From Acidobacteriota bacterium (GTDB lineage: Bacteria; Acidobacteriota; Thermoanaerobaculia; Multivoradales; JAHEKO01): DNA of 6,070 nucleotides. Shown one piece after another: positions 1 through 5,425 of this stretch. Made by a program: the position numbers and the translations under genes. The stretch's first letter is position 1. The number at the start of each line of letters is the position of its first letter. Location: NCBI GenBank assembly GCA_024638355.1, contig JAHEKO010000247.1, positions 1 through 6,070 on the forward strand, given 5' to 3'. The notes under the pieces were generated by a model that saw only the letters and a program-made list of their open reading frames with translations, did no database searches and was not told the DNA's origin.

Positions 1-4
1 CGGC

Positions 5-33
5 TTGTTCGCGGCCGGGCGCGCTGTTAGACT
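5..33 (+). promoter_or_regulatory. Weak candidate sigma70-type promoter for the caspase gene
   Basis: TTGTTC (5-10) and TAGACT (28-33) are separated by 17 bp, matching TTGACA/TATAAT at 3 and 4 of 6 positions. This would give a leader of about 27 nt containing the Shine-Dalgarno. In a GC-rich genome such matches arise by chance, and the true promoter could lie left of the window. Confidence 0.25.
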
Positions 34-53
34 CGCCGTAACAATCACCGTTA
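25..53 (+). promoter_or_regulatory. Dyad TGTTA-N9-TAACA ahead of the caspase gene, possible operator
   Basis: TGTTA (25-29) and TAACA (39-43) form a perfect inverted repeat with a 9-bp centre that overlaps the candidate -10 box. A further GTTA follows at 50-53, so the TAAC half (39-42) can also pair with it. The placement suits a repressor or activator site, but no regulator gene is visible and the arms are short. Confidence 0.25.
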
Positions 54-54
54 G

Positions 55-60
55 AGGAGG
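55..60 (+). promoter_or_regulatory. Shine-Dalgarno AGGAGG of the caspase gene
   Basis: A full AGGAGG sits 7 nt before ATG 68 and is followed by a second purine run (GGGAGGAG, 59-66). This decides the start codon and predicts efficient translation. It is the clearest ribosome binding site in the window. Confidence 0.85.
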
Positions 61-67
61 GAGGAGC

Positions 68-913
68 ATGGCGAAGAAGGCTCTATTGTTCGGCGTGAAC
101 AAGTACAAGATCCCGGGTGCCGATCTACGCGGCTGCGTGAACGACGTCAAGAACGTCGCCAACGCGCTCAACAAGTGGTGCGGCTTCAGCAAGTCCGGCA
201 TCCGTACGGTGACCGACTTCCGGTGTACCACCGCGCGAATGAAGGACGAGATCAAGAAGCTGGTGGAGGGAGCCAAGCCGGGCGACGTCCTCTACCTCCA
301 CTTCTCGGGCCACGGCTCCAATGTTCCCGACAAGAACGGCGACGAGGCGGACGGCCGCGACGAGATCCTCTGCCCGACCGACCTCGATTGGAAGAACCCG
401 TTGACCGACGACTGGATCGGCAAGCAGTTCGACAAGGTCCCAGCCAGCGCCAACCTGACCGTGGTGTTCGACTGCTGCCACTCGGGCACGGCCACTCGCG
501 CCTTCCAGCCGCCCGACGCCAAGGTCATCTCGCGCTTTCTGCCCTGCCCGCTCGACATCGTCGCCGCCGAGTCCGGCCGCAGCCTGCGCGGCAAGGTCAA
601 GCGCGGGAGGAAGAAGTCGAGGCGCAAGAAGAAGAAGCGCGGCAACATCACCATCGAAAAGCGCCCGGAGATCTTCATCTCCGGCTGCAAGGACGACCAG
701 ACGTCGGCCGACGCCTACATCCGCGGCAGCTACAACGGCGCTTTGAGCTACAACATGGTCGCCGCGCTCAACGCCAGCCGCGGCAAGACGACCCTGAAGG
801 AGCTGCACAAGGACACGCTCGCTCGGGTCAAGAAGGGCGGGTACAACCAGACGCCGCAGCTCTTCGGCGACGACAAGCGTCTGAACGCGCCCTTCCTGAG
901 CGCGTTCGCGTAG
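68..913 (+). CDS. Metacaspase/orthocaspase-like peptidase (C14 caspase fold), 281 aa
   Basis: Predicted cysteine endopeptidase of the caspase fold; bacterial metacaspases (orthocaspases) cleave after Arg or Lys. The p20-like part holds the catalytic dyad: His82 in the motif FSGHGS and Cys137 in DCCHSG (D135-G140), followed from about residue 200 by a p10-like part with the family motif SGCKDDQTSAD and the C-terminal NQTPQLFG...PFLS block. At 281 residues it is a compact enzyme with no signal peptide, no membrane segment and no extra effector or sensor domain, so it is probably cytoplasmic. Residues 176-191 form an extremely basic loop (13 of 16 Lys/Arg) between the p20 and p10 parts, a plausible autoprocessing site. 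ATG 68 is chosen because AGGAGG (55-60) lies 7 nt upstream and the family-like sequence begins there; a TTG at 5 in the same frame adds only non-conserved residues. It stands alone, convergent with the next gene. The family call is strong; the biological role (protein turnover, stress, cell death) is unknown. Confidence 0.93.
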   Translation: MAKKALLFGVNKYKIPGADLRGCVNDVKNVANALNKWCGFSKSGIRTVTDFRCTTARMKDEIKKLVEGAKPGDVLYLHFSGHGSNVPDKNGDEADGRDEILCPTDLDWKNPLTDDWIGKQFDKVPASANLTVVFDCCHSGTATRAFQPPDAKVISRFLPCPLDIVAAESGRSLRGKVKRGRKKSRRKKKKRGNITIEKRPEIFISGCKDDQTSADAYIRGSYNGALSYNMVAALNASRGKTTLKELHKDTLARVKKGGYNQTPQLFGDDKRLNAPFLSAFA

Positions 914-935
914 CCCTCGACGGTCCCGGCGATGA

Positions 936-962
936 CCCGGTGTCACCCTGGGTGGCGCCGGG
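936..962 (+). terminator. GC-rich hairpin 22 nt after the caspase stop, probable transcript end
   Basis: Positions 936-947 pair with 951-962 around a 3-nt loop (948-950), giving a 12-bp stem that includes two U-G wobbles (941/957 and 943/955). The wobbles form only in plus-strand RNA; the minus-strand RNA would have A-C mismatches there, so the structure favours the caspase transcript. No U tract follows, only a pyrimidine-rich stretch (963-986), so it is not a textbook intrinsic terminator. It could instead protect the 3' end or assist factor-dependent termination. Confidence 0.5.
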
Positions 963-986
963 CTCCGCCTGGCTCCCTCGGCTCTT

Positions 987-1017
987 CGGCCGACGGCCGG
1001 TTCGTCGCCGTCGGCCG
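987..1017. terminator. Perfect 11-bp inverted repeat between convergent genes, possible bidirectional terminator
   Basis: CGGCCGACGGC (987-997) is exactly complementary to GCCGTCGGCCG (1007-1017) with a 9-nt loop. It lies just beyond the minus-strand stop at 1020-1022, so it would form at the 3' end of that transcript, and it can also form in read-through from the caspase gene. Neither strand has a following T run. Together with the hairpin at 936-962 it fills most of this 106-bp gap. Confidence 0.45.
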
Positions 1018-1019
1018 GG

Positions 1020-1580
1020 TCAGCTCTCGACTCGCGCGGGCGCGCTCGTCGCGAACGGCCGGTAGCGGCCCCGCCCACCCAGCCGATCCGCGATCGCCAC
1101 TAGCGTGGGTAGGAGCACCGCCCAGGAGAGCCCCAGGATCGCCAACGAAAGAGCCGCCGGCTCGCCGAAGGCGACCGCCCCCAGGCGCTCGCCGCCGAGG
1201 AAGGTCAGCGGGCCTCCGACCAGGCCGAGAAGGGCCGCAAGGCGGTAGCGCCCCGAGAGCCAGCGCATGCAGAAGTGGAGCACCGTTCCGAACTGCAGCC
1301 AGAGGGCGAGAATCCAGAGAGGAGCGAGTTCCCCGGCCTCGTGCCCGACGAACTCGAGGATGCCGAAGCGAGCGTGAAGCGTGTCGGCCACCAGACCCAT
1401 GCCGAGGGCCGCGACCAGCAGCGGCCACTCGCGCGCCGGCTCCTCCACCAGAGCCAGGTGGACGAGAACCAGCAGAAGCGCCACGGAGGCGCCGGCGCTT
1501 CCCATGCCCCAGGCCGCACCCACAACGCAAGCGAACCAGCCGATTTGGTACAAACCGAGGTTCAGCAGCAGGGTTTTCAT
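1020..1580 (-). CDS. DUF2878-type integral membrane protein, 186 aa
   Basis: Small polytopic membrane protein of unknown biochemical function. Hydrophobic segments are visible at about residues 5-25, 29-46, 51-68, 84-105, 111-128 and 143-164, so about six membrane helices, with a basic C-terminal tail. The opening LLLNLGLYQIGWFACVVGAA, the central GLVADTL and the later GGPLTFLGGERLGAV look like DUF2878, recognised from memory of the family. There is no cleavable signal peptide; the first helix begins directly after the start. ATG at 1580 (minus strand) is the earliest possible start, since an in-frame TAG lies at 1607-1605. It is divergent from the operon starting at 1650, which suggests shared control, and convergent with the caspase gene. 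DUF2878 genes occur near lipid-modifying genes such as Cfa-like methyltransferases, so it probably belongs functionally with the right-hand operon; that is inference. Confidence 0.82.
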   Translation of the reverse strand: MKTLLLNLGLYQIGWFACVVGAAWGMGSAGASVALLLVLVHLALVEEPAREWPLLVAALGMGLVADTLHARFGILEFVGHEAGELAPLWILALWLQFGTVLHFCMRWLSGRYRLAALLGLVGGPLTFLGGERLGAVAFGEPAALSLAILGLSWAVLLPTLVAIADRLGGRGRYRPFATSAPARVES

Positions 1581-1600
1581 GGTGGACGGTTCGGGTGCAA

Positions 1601-1606
1601 CCTCCT
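1601..1606 (-). promoter_or_regulatory. AGGAGG on the minus strand, distant from the DUF2878 start
   Basis: A perfect Shine-Dalgarno core reads on the minus strand, but 20 nt separate it from the ATG at 1580, well beyond the usual 5-10 nt. No start codon at better spacing keeps the DUF2878 frame, and an in-frame stop overlaps the site. It may be fortuitous, or part of a promoter, since it overlaps the only AT-rich patch in the gap. Confidence 0.3.
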
Positions 1607-1609
1607 AAT

Positions 1610-1619
1610 AGATGCATCT
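1610..1619. promoter_or_regulatory. Perfect palindrome AGATGCATCT, candidate operator
   Basis: A 10-bp perfect palindrome lies 30 bp after the DUF2878 start codon position and 30 bp before the operon start codon, the centre of the divergent gap. It adjoins or overlaps both -10 candidates, where a dimeric regulator could control both directions. It does not match an operator I can name. Confidence 0.35.
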
Positions 1620-1649
1620 GCCCCAACGCCAACCGCGAAACGAACGAGC

Positions 1650-3026
1650 ATGCCCACCCAGGTATTCGAGAGCGTGATGCCCGCTTCGAGCGAAGAGCTT
1701 TTCGCTTGGCATGCTCGCCAAGGCGCGTTCGCGCGTCTCTGCCCTCCCTGGCAATCGATCGAGATCGTCGAGCCCGCGCCTCTCGAGAACGGCAGCCGGG
1801 TTCGGCTGCGCATGAAGAAGGGCCCGCTGTGGCTGCGCTGGGTCGCGGAGCATCGCGACGTGGCCCCCGGCCGCGGCTTCGTCGACTTTCAGGCCGCGGG
1901 CCCCTTCTCGCGCTGGGTGCACCACCACGAATTCGAAGAGCGCGACGGCGCCTCCACGCTGCGCGACCGAATCGACTACAAGCTGCCCGGCGGCGCCCTG
2001 GGCCGGGCCTTCGGCGGGCCGCAGGTACGCCGCGACCTCGCCACGACCTTTGCCTTCCGGCACGAGACGACGGCGCGGGACCTCCGCCGGCACGCCACCT
2101 TCGCCGGCCGGCCGCGACTCCGCGTCGCCATCTCCGGCGCCGGCGGCCTGGTGGGCGGGACCCTCGACCCCTTTCTGACCACCGGCGGCCATCGCACCCT
2201 GCGTCTCGTTCGGTCGGAAAAGGGCCAGGGCGAGAGCACGCTCTGGAGACCCGACGCCGGCCTGCTCGACCCACGGGCTCTCGACGGCGTCGACGCCGTG
2301 GTACATCTGGCGGGCGAGAGCATCGCCGCGGGCCGCTGGACAGAAAAGCGCAAGAGCAGGATTCGCTCGAGTCGGGTGGAGGGCACCCGCAAGCTGATCC
2401 GCTCCCTGGCCGGTCTCGAGCGGCCGCCGAAAACTTTCGTGTGCGCGTCCGCCATCGGCTACTACGGCTCCCGTGGTGATCAGGTCGTCGACGAATTGAG
2501 CGCTCCCGGCGAAGGCTTTCTCGCCGAGGTCTGCCGCGACTGGGAGCTCGCGGCCCGCGAGGCCTCTGAGATCGGCATGCGCGTCGTCTCGCTCCGCTTC
2601 GGGGTGATCCTGACCCCCGCCGGAGGAGCCCTGGCCAAGATGCTGCCGCCTTTCCAGCTCGGCGCCGGTGGCCGGCTGGGCAGCGGACGGCAGTTCATGA
2701 GCTGGATCTCGATCGACGACGCGGTCGGCGCCATCCACCAGGCGCTCCTCGACGAGCGGCTCTCCGGACCGGTCAACGTCGTGGCCCCCCGCCCCGTGAC
2801 CAACGCCGAGCTCACCCGGGCGCTGGGGCGGGTCCTCGGCAGGCCGACCCTCTTCCCCGTGCCGGCGCTGGGAGCAAGGTTGGCCTTCGGCCAGATGGCC
2901 GACGAGATGCTCCTGACGAGCACACGGGTGAGACCACGTAAGCTCGAAGAGACCGGCTTCGAGTTCCACGACATGGAGCTCGAGTCCACCCTCTCTCGTT
3001 TGCTCGGCAAGCTGGAGCTGTCGTGA
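1650..3026 (+). CDS. SRPBCC/TIGR01777 fusion: START-like domain plus NAD(P)-dependent epimerase-like domain, 458 aa
   Basis: Two-domain protein. Residues 1 to about 150 are an SRPBCC (START/Bet v 1-like) domain, beginning with the family-like run SVMPASSEELFAWHARQGAF and ending in VHHHEFEERDGASTLRDRIDYKLPGG. From about residue 156 an atypical extended SDR of the TIGR01777 (YfcH) family follows, with the nucleotide-binding loop GAGGLVGG (163-170), SAIGYYG (267-273), the RFGVIL segment, FMSWISIDD and a C-terminal DUF1731-like region from about residue 399 (PVPAL...GQMADEMLLTSTRV). SRPBCC domains bind hydrophobic ligands and the SDR part should bind NAD(P)H, so it may reduce or isomerise a hydrophobic substrate; the substrate is unknown. 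ATG 1650 is chosen because conserved sequence starts there; the open frame continues upstream across the control region and the divergent gene, without family similarity. The ribosome binding site is weak. It is first in the operon, and its TGA overlaps the next GTG. Confidence 0.92.
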   Translation: MPTQVFESVMPASSEELFAWHARQGAFARLCPPWQSIEIVEPAPLENGSRVRLRMKKGPLWLRWVAEHRDVAPGRGFVDFQAAGPFSRWVHHHEFEERDGASTLRDRIDYKLPGGALGRAFGGPQVRRDLATTFAFRHETTARDLRRHATFAGRPRLRVAISGAGGLVGGTLDPFLTTGGHRTLRLVRSEKGQGESTLWRPDAGLLDPRALDGVDAVVHLAGESIAAGRWTEKRKSRIRSSRVEGTRKLIRSLAGLERPPKTFVCASAIGYYGSRGDQVVDELSAPGEGFLAEVCRDWELAAREASEIGMRVVSLRFGVILTPAGGALAKMLPPFQLGAGGRLGSGRQFMSWISIDDAVGAIHQALLDERLSGPVNVVAPRPVTNAELTRALGRVLGRPTLFPVPALGARLAFGQMADEMLLTSTRVRPRKLEETGFEFHDMELESTLSRLLGKLELS

Positions 3027-3484
3027 CGGACGCCACCTGCTACAGCCATCGCTTCCGTCTGCCGTACGATCGCCGTGAGGTTTTCGATTTGTTCGCCGAT
3101 CCCCATGCTCTCGACCGGCTCACCCCCTCCTGGTTCCGGCTTCACCCCGCGAGCGACCTCCCCGAGGATCTGGGCGCCGGCAGCGAGATCACCTATCGCT
3201 TCCGCTGGCGTGGCCTCCCCCTGCCCTGGACGAGCCGGCTGACCGACTGGGACGCGCCGCGCTTTCTCGCCTACGAGCAGCGCCGCGGCCCCTATCGCTA
3301 TTTCCGGCACGAGCACTTCTTCGAGCCCGTCGACGGCGGCACCGAGGTCCTCGATCGCGTCTATTTTCGCAGCCCGGGCGGGCGCCTCTTCGACCGCCTG
3401 ATCGCGACGCCCGACCTCAAGCGGATCTTCGCCTGCCGCGAGCGGAAGGCGCTCGCCCTGCTCGGAGCGGAGAGAGCGGCATGA
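3023..3484 (+). CDS. SRPBCC family (START/Bet v 1-like) protein, 153 aa
   Basis: Single-domain soluble protein of the SRPBCC superfamily, the COG4276 type. Visible hallmarks are the N-terminal strand/helix LPYDRREVFDLFADPHALDRLTPSWF, the central GSEITYRFRWRGLPLPWTS, the block GPYRYFRHEHFFEPVDGGTEV and the C-terminal helix RIFACRERKALALL. Members bind hydrophobic ligands in a deep pocket; whether this one is a catalyst, a carrier or an accessory subunit cannot be told. It starts with GTG, whose GTGA overlaps the TGA of the preceding gene, and ends in an ATGA overlap with the next, so its translation is probably coupled on both sides. No signal peptide or membrane helix. It resembles the N-terminal domain of the protein upstream: FADPHALDRLTPSW against HARQGAFARLCPPW, and YRYFRHEHFFEPVDGGTEVL against the HHHEFEERDGASTL segment. 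It therefore looks like a free-standing version of the same module. Confidence 0.88.
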   Translation: MTDATCYSHRFRLPYDRREVFDLFADPHALDRLTPSWFRLHPASDLPEDLGAGSEITYRFRWRGLPLPWTSRLTDWDAPRFLAYEQRRGPYRYFRHEHFFEPVDGGTEVLDRVYFRSPGGRLFDRLIATPDLKRIFACRERKALALLGAERAA

Positions 3485-4977
3485 GCCGGGGTCGCCTCCT
3501 GGTCACCGGCGCCACGGGCTACATCGGCGGACGCCTGATCCCGCGGCTGCTCGAGGCCGGCTACGAGGTTCGCTGCCTGGCGCGGAGTCCGCAGAAGCTC
3601 GAGGCCCGCCCCTGGGCTCGCCACGAGCGGGTAGAGATCGTGAGCGGCGACATGGACGACCCGCCGTCCATCGAGCGAGCGCTCGCCGGCTGTACCGCGG
3701 CCTACTACCTGGTTCACTCGATGCTCGCCTCCGGCGACGACTACGCCGAGCACGACCGCCTGCTCGCCCGCAATTTCGCGGCGGCCGCCTCAGCTACGCC
3801 GTCGCTCCGGCGGATCGTCTATCTCGGTGGTCTCGGCGAGACCGGGGCCGACCTCAGCGAGCATCTCGCCTCGCGGCGGGAGGTCGAGCGCGAGCTGGCC
3901 TCGGGATCGGTGCCGGTCACCAGCCTGCGCGCCGCGATGATCATCGGCTCGGGCTCGGCGTCGTTCGAAATCCTGCGCTACCTGGTCGAACGCCTGCCGA
4001 TCATGGTGACCCCACGCTGGGTGACGACCGAGTCGCAGCCGATCGCGGTGCGCAACGTGCTCGAGTACCTGATTCGGGTTCTCGAGGTCGAGGAGACCCG
4101 CGGCCGGGTGCTCGACATCGGCGGGCCCGACATCGTTTCGTATCGCGACCTGATGCAGATCATGGCGCGGGCCCTCGACCTGCGCAGGCGCGTCGTATTG
4201 CCGATTCCAGTGCTCACCCCGCGGCTGAGCTCGCTCTGGATCCACCTGGTGACGCCCTTGAGCCACCGCATCGCACGGCCGCTCGCCGAGGGGCTGCGCA
4301 ATCGGGTGGTCTGCCGCTCGACCGACGCGGTCGAGCTGATGCCGCAGCGGCTGCTCACCGTGCAGGAGGCGATCGAGGCGGCGCTCGGCCGTTACGAGGC
4401 CGACCACGTCGAGACCTCGTGGAGCGACGCCGGACCGATTCCGGGGGATCCCGATTGGGCGGGAGGCACGAGCTTCGTGGATCGACGCACGCTGGACATC
4501 CGGGCCGGTGCGCCCGAGGTCTTCCGCGCCATCTGCCGAATCGGCGGCGGCAACGGCTGGTACGCGGCGGACATCCTGTGGCGGGTGCGCGGCTGGATGG
4601 ATCACCTCGTCGGCGGTCCCGGCCTGCGCCGCGGGCGCCGCGAAGCGACTCGCCTGGGCTACGGCGACGCGCTCGACTTCTGGCGGGTCACCGGCATAAA
4701 GGAGAATCGCCGGCTCGAGCTGCGCGCGGAGATGAAGTTGCCGGGCGAGGCTCTGCTCGAGTTCGAGGTCGACGAGACCCACTCGGGCTCACGGCTGATC
4801 CAGACCGCCCGGTTCAAGCCGCGCGGTCTGGGAGGCCTGCTCTATTGGTGGGCCGTCCTTCCCTTCCACGGCTTCGTGTTCCGCGGCATGTTGCGCGGCA
4901 TCGGCCGCACCGCCGAGGCCTTCAGCGCCGACTCCGCCGCGCGCCGCGCCGACCTCGAGGGCACGCCGGCCCGATGA
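3481..4977 (+). CDS. YbjT-like NAD(P)-binding SDR protein with C-terminal DUF2867, 498 aa
   Basis: Atypical short-chain dehydrogenase/reductase of the NAD(P)H-binding, YbjT-like group. The N-terminal Rossmann fold has LVTGATGYIGG with the dinucleotide loop G10-x-x-G13-x-x-G16, GDMDDPPSIERAL, the group-typical YYLVHSM (75-81), RIVYLGGLGE and SLRAAMIIGSGSASFEILRY, then IMVTPRWVTTESQPIAVRNV and an epimerase-like tail to about residue 300. From about residue 345 a DUF2867 domain follows: FVDRRTLDIRAGAPEVF, IGGGNGWYAADILW, LRAEMKLPGEALLEFEV, LLYWWAVLPFHGFVFRGM. The strand pattern and the final helix of this domain look like a START/SRPBCC fold to me (inference). E. coli ybjT is related but its reaction is not established, so I give no symbol. 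ATG 3481 overlaps the preceding stop (ATGA), with a purine-rich run just upstream. It ends in an ATGA overlap with the membrane protein gene. No membrane helix is evident, although the C-terminal helix is quite hydrophobic. Confidence 0.92.
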   Translation: MSRGRLLVTGATGYIGGRLIPRLLEAGYEVRCLARSPQKLEARPWARHERVEIVSGDMDDPPSIERALAGCTAAYYLVHSMLASGDDYAEHDRLLARNFAAAASATPSLRRIVYLGGLGETGADLSEHLASRREVERELASGSVPVTSLRAAMIIGSGSASFEILRYLVERLPIMVTPRWVTTESQPIAVRNVLEYLIRVLEVEETRGRVLDIGGPDIVSYRDLMQIMARALDLRRRVVLPIPVLTPRLSSLWIHLVTPLSHRIARPLAEGLRNRVVCRSTDAVELMPQRLLTVQEAIEAALGRYEADHVETSWSDAGPIPGDPDWAGGTSFVDRRTLDIRAGAPEVFRAICRIGGGNGWYAADILWRVRGWMDHLVGGPGLRRGRREATRLGYGDALDFWRVTGIKENRRLELRAEMKLPGEALLEFEVDETHSGSRLIQTARFKPRGLGGLLYWWAVLPFHGFVFRGMLRGIGRTAEAFSADSAARRADLEGTPAR

Positions 4978-5396
4978 AGGTTCTCCTCTCCGTCCACCTG
5001 GCCACCACCCTGGCCATGACGGGAGTGATCTGGTTCGTTCAGCTCGTCCACTACCCGCTCTTCCGCTACGCCTCGCGGCCGACCTTCTCCGACTTCGCCG
5101 ACGCTCACCAGCGCCGCACGAGCTGGGTGGTCATGCCGTTGATGTTGACAGAGCTGGCTTCGGCGGTGGCCCTGGTCTGGTGGGTGGCGCCGCCGGCGCG
5201 GACGCCGGCACTGGTCGCGCTCGTGCTGCTCCTCGTCATCTGGCTCTCGACCTTCTTTGTTCTGGTACCGCTTCACCGCCGCCTCTCTCGCGGGTTCGAC
5301 GCGCGAGCCGCGCGTCGCCTGGTCGGCACCAACTGGATCCGTACCGCCGCCTGGAGCGCACGCGCGGCTCTCGCCCTCACTTTGCTCGCACCATGA
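4974..5396 (+). CDS. Small four-helix membrane protein of unknown function, 140 aa
   Basis: Integral membrane protein with hydrophobic segments at about residues 5-27, 51-71, 76-98 and 120-138. A histidine- and arginine-containing loop (VHYPLF at 25-30, DAHQRRTSW at 43-51) follows helix 1, and a basic loop (HRRLSRGFDARAARRL, 101-116) lies between helices 3 and 4. I cannot name the family with certainty; the layout recalls small DUF1772-like or heme-protein-like four-helix proteins, but no ligand set is certain. H26, H45 and H101 are the only histidines besides H8. ATG 4974 is coupled by ATGA to the stop of the upstream SDR gene, with only a weak upstream GAGG, so translation probably depends on coupling. 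Its TGA (5394-5396) overlaps the ATG of a 10-codon mini-ORF that leads to the methyltransferase. It is a candidate membrane partner of the soluble enzymes in this operon. Confidence 0.85.
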   Translation: MKVLLSVHLATTLAMTGVIWFVQLVHYPLFRYASRPTFSDFADAHQRRTSWVVMPLMLTELASAVALVWWVAPPARTPALVALVLLLVIWLSTFFVLVPLHRRLSRGFDARAARRLVGTNWIRTAAWSARAALALTLLAP

Positions 5397-5425
5397 AGGC
5401 GCTGACCGGCAGCGACCCGGCATGA
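5393..5425 (+). CDS. 10-codon mini-ORF linking the membrane protein and methyltransferase genes
   Basis: ATG 5393 overlaps the stop of the membrane protein gene (ATGA, 5393-5396). Its own TGA (5423-5425) overlaps the methyltransferase ATG at 5422 (ATGA again). The peptide would be MKALTGSDPA. It has no Shine-Dalgarno of its own and no likely peptide function. Its position suggests a relay by which terminating ribosomes are handed across a 25-nt gap. It may also be accidental, since ATGA overlaps are easy to generate by chance. Confidence 0.35.
   Translation: MKALTGSDPA

Larger units (their letters stand above)
1583..1632. promoter_or_regulatory. Divergent promoter region with overlapping weak promoter candidates
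   Basis: This is the main part of the 69-bp gap between the DUF2878 gene and the plus-strand operon. Minus strand: TTGGCG (1632-1627), 16 bp, TATTAG (1610-1605), each 4 of 6 to consensus. Plus strand: TGGACG (1583-1588), 17 bp, TAATAG (1606-1611), 4 and 3 of 6. Both -10 candidates use the same AT-rich patch, so the two transcription units could compete or be jointly regulated. The positions are guesses; an alternative sigma factor could recognise different elements. Confidence 0.3.

Noticed and set aside
5..67. Upstream extension of the caspase gene from TTG at position 5
   Set aside because: It adds 21 residues unlike the family and would place the ideal AGGAGG inside the gene; ATG 68 has the Shine-Dalgarno at 7 nt.
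125..1078. Long minus-strand open frame opposite the caspase gene
   Set aside because: Its Ala/Arg/Val-rich translation has no recognisable motif, and it is an antisense shadow of a well supported gene in GC-rich DNA.
1542..1556. TTTG-GTA-CAAA dyad as an operator for the operon
   Set aside because: It lies inside the first codons of the DUF2878 gene, the arms are only 4 bp, and it is about 100 bp from the operon start; not distinguishable from chance.
68..1580. Caspase and DUF2878 genes as a two-gene defence or toxin module
   Set aside because: They are convergent with hairpins between them and DUF2878 groups with the right-hand operon; the caspase has no sensor, partner or immunity gene in view.
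1275..1649. Longer N-terminus for the SRPBCC-SDR protein
   Set aside because: The frame stays open upstream, but these residues are antisense to DUF2878 and show no similarity to the SRPBCC family, which normally begins near ATG 1650.
943..2274. 443-codon minus-strand open frame over the same region
   Set aside because: Arg-rich shadow frame with no domain; it overlaps the DUF2878 gene in another frame.
932..2479. 515-codon plus-strand open frame spanning the gap, DUF2878 and part of the SRPBCC-SDR gene
   Set aside because: The translation is Arg/Pro/Gly-rich low complexity, crosses a divergent control region and contradicts two genes with clear family sequence.
1605..2969. 454-codon minus-strand open frame opposite the SRPBCC-SDR gene
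   Set aside because: Antisense shadow created by G/C third positions; Ala/Gly/Arg-rich with no motif.
3790..4782. 330-codon minus-strand open frame opposite the YbjT-like gene
   Set aside because: Antisense shadow of a gene with clear SDR and DUF2867 sequence; no domain seen in it.
4419..4973. Upstream extension of the four-helix membrane protein
   Set aside because: These residues are an Arg-rich out-of-frame reading of DUF2867; the hydrophobic protein begins at ATG 4974 in an ATGA overlap.
5393..5425. ATG 5393 as the true methyltransferase start
   Set aside because: It is in a different frame from the methyltransferase (29 nt offset) and stops after ten codons.
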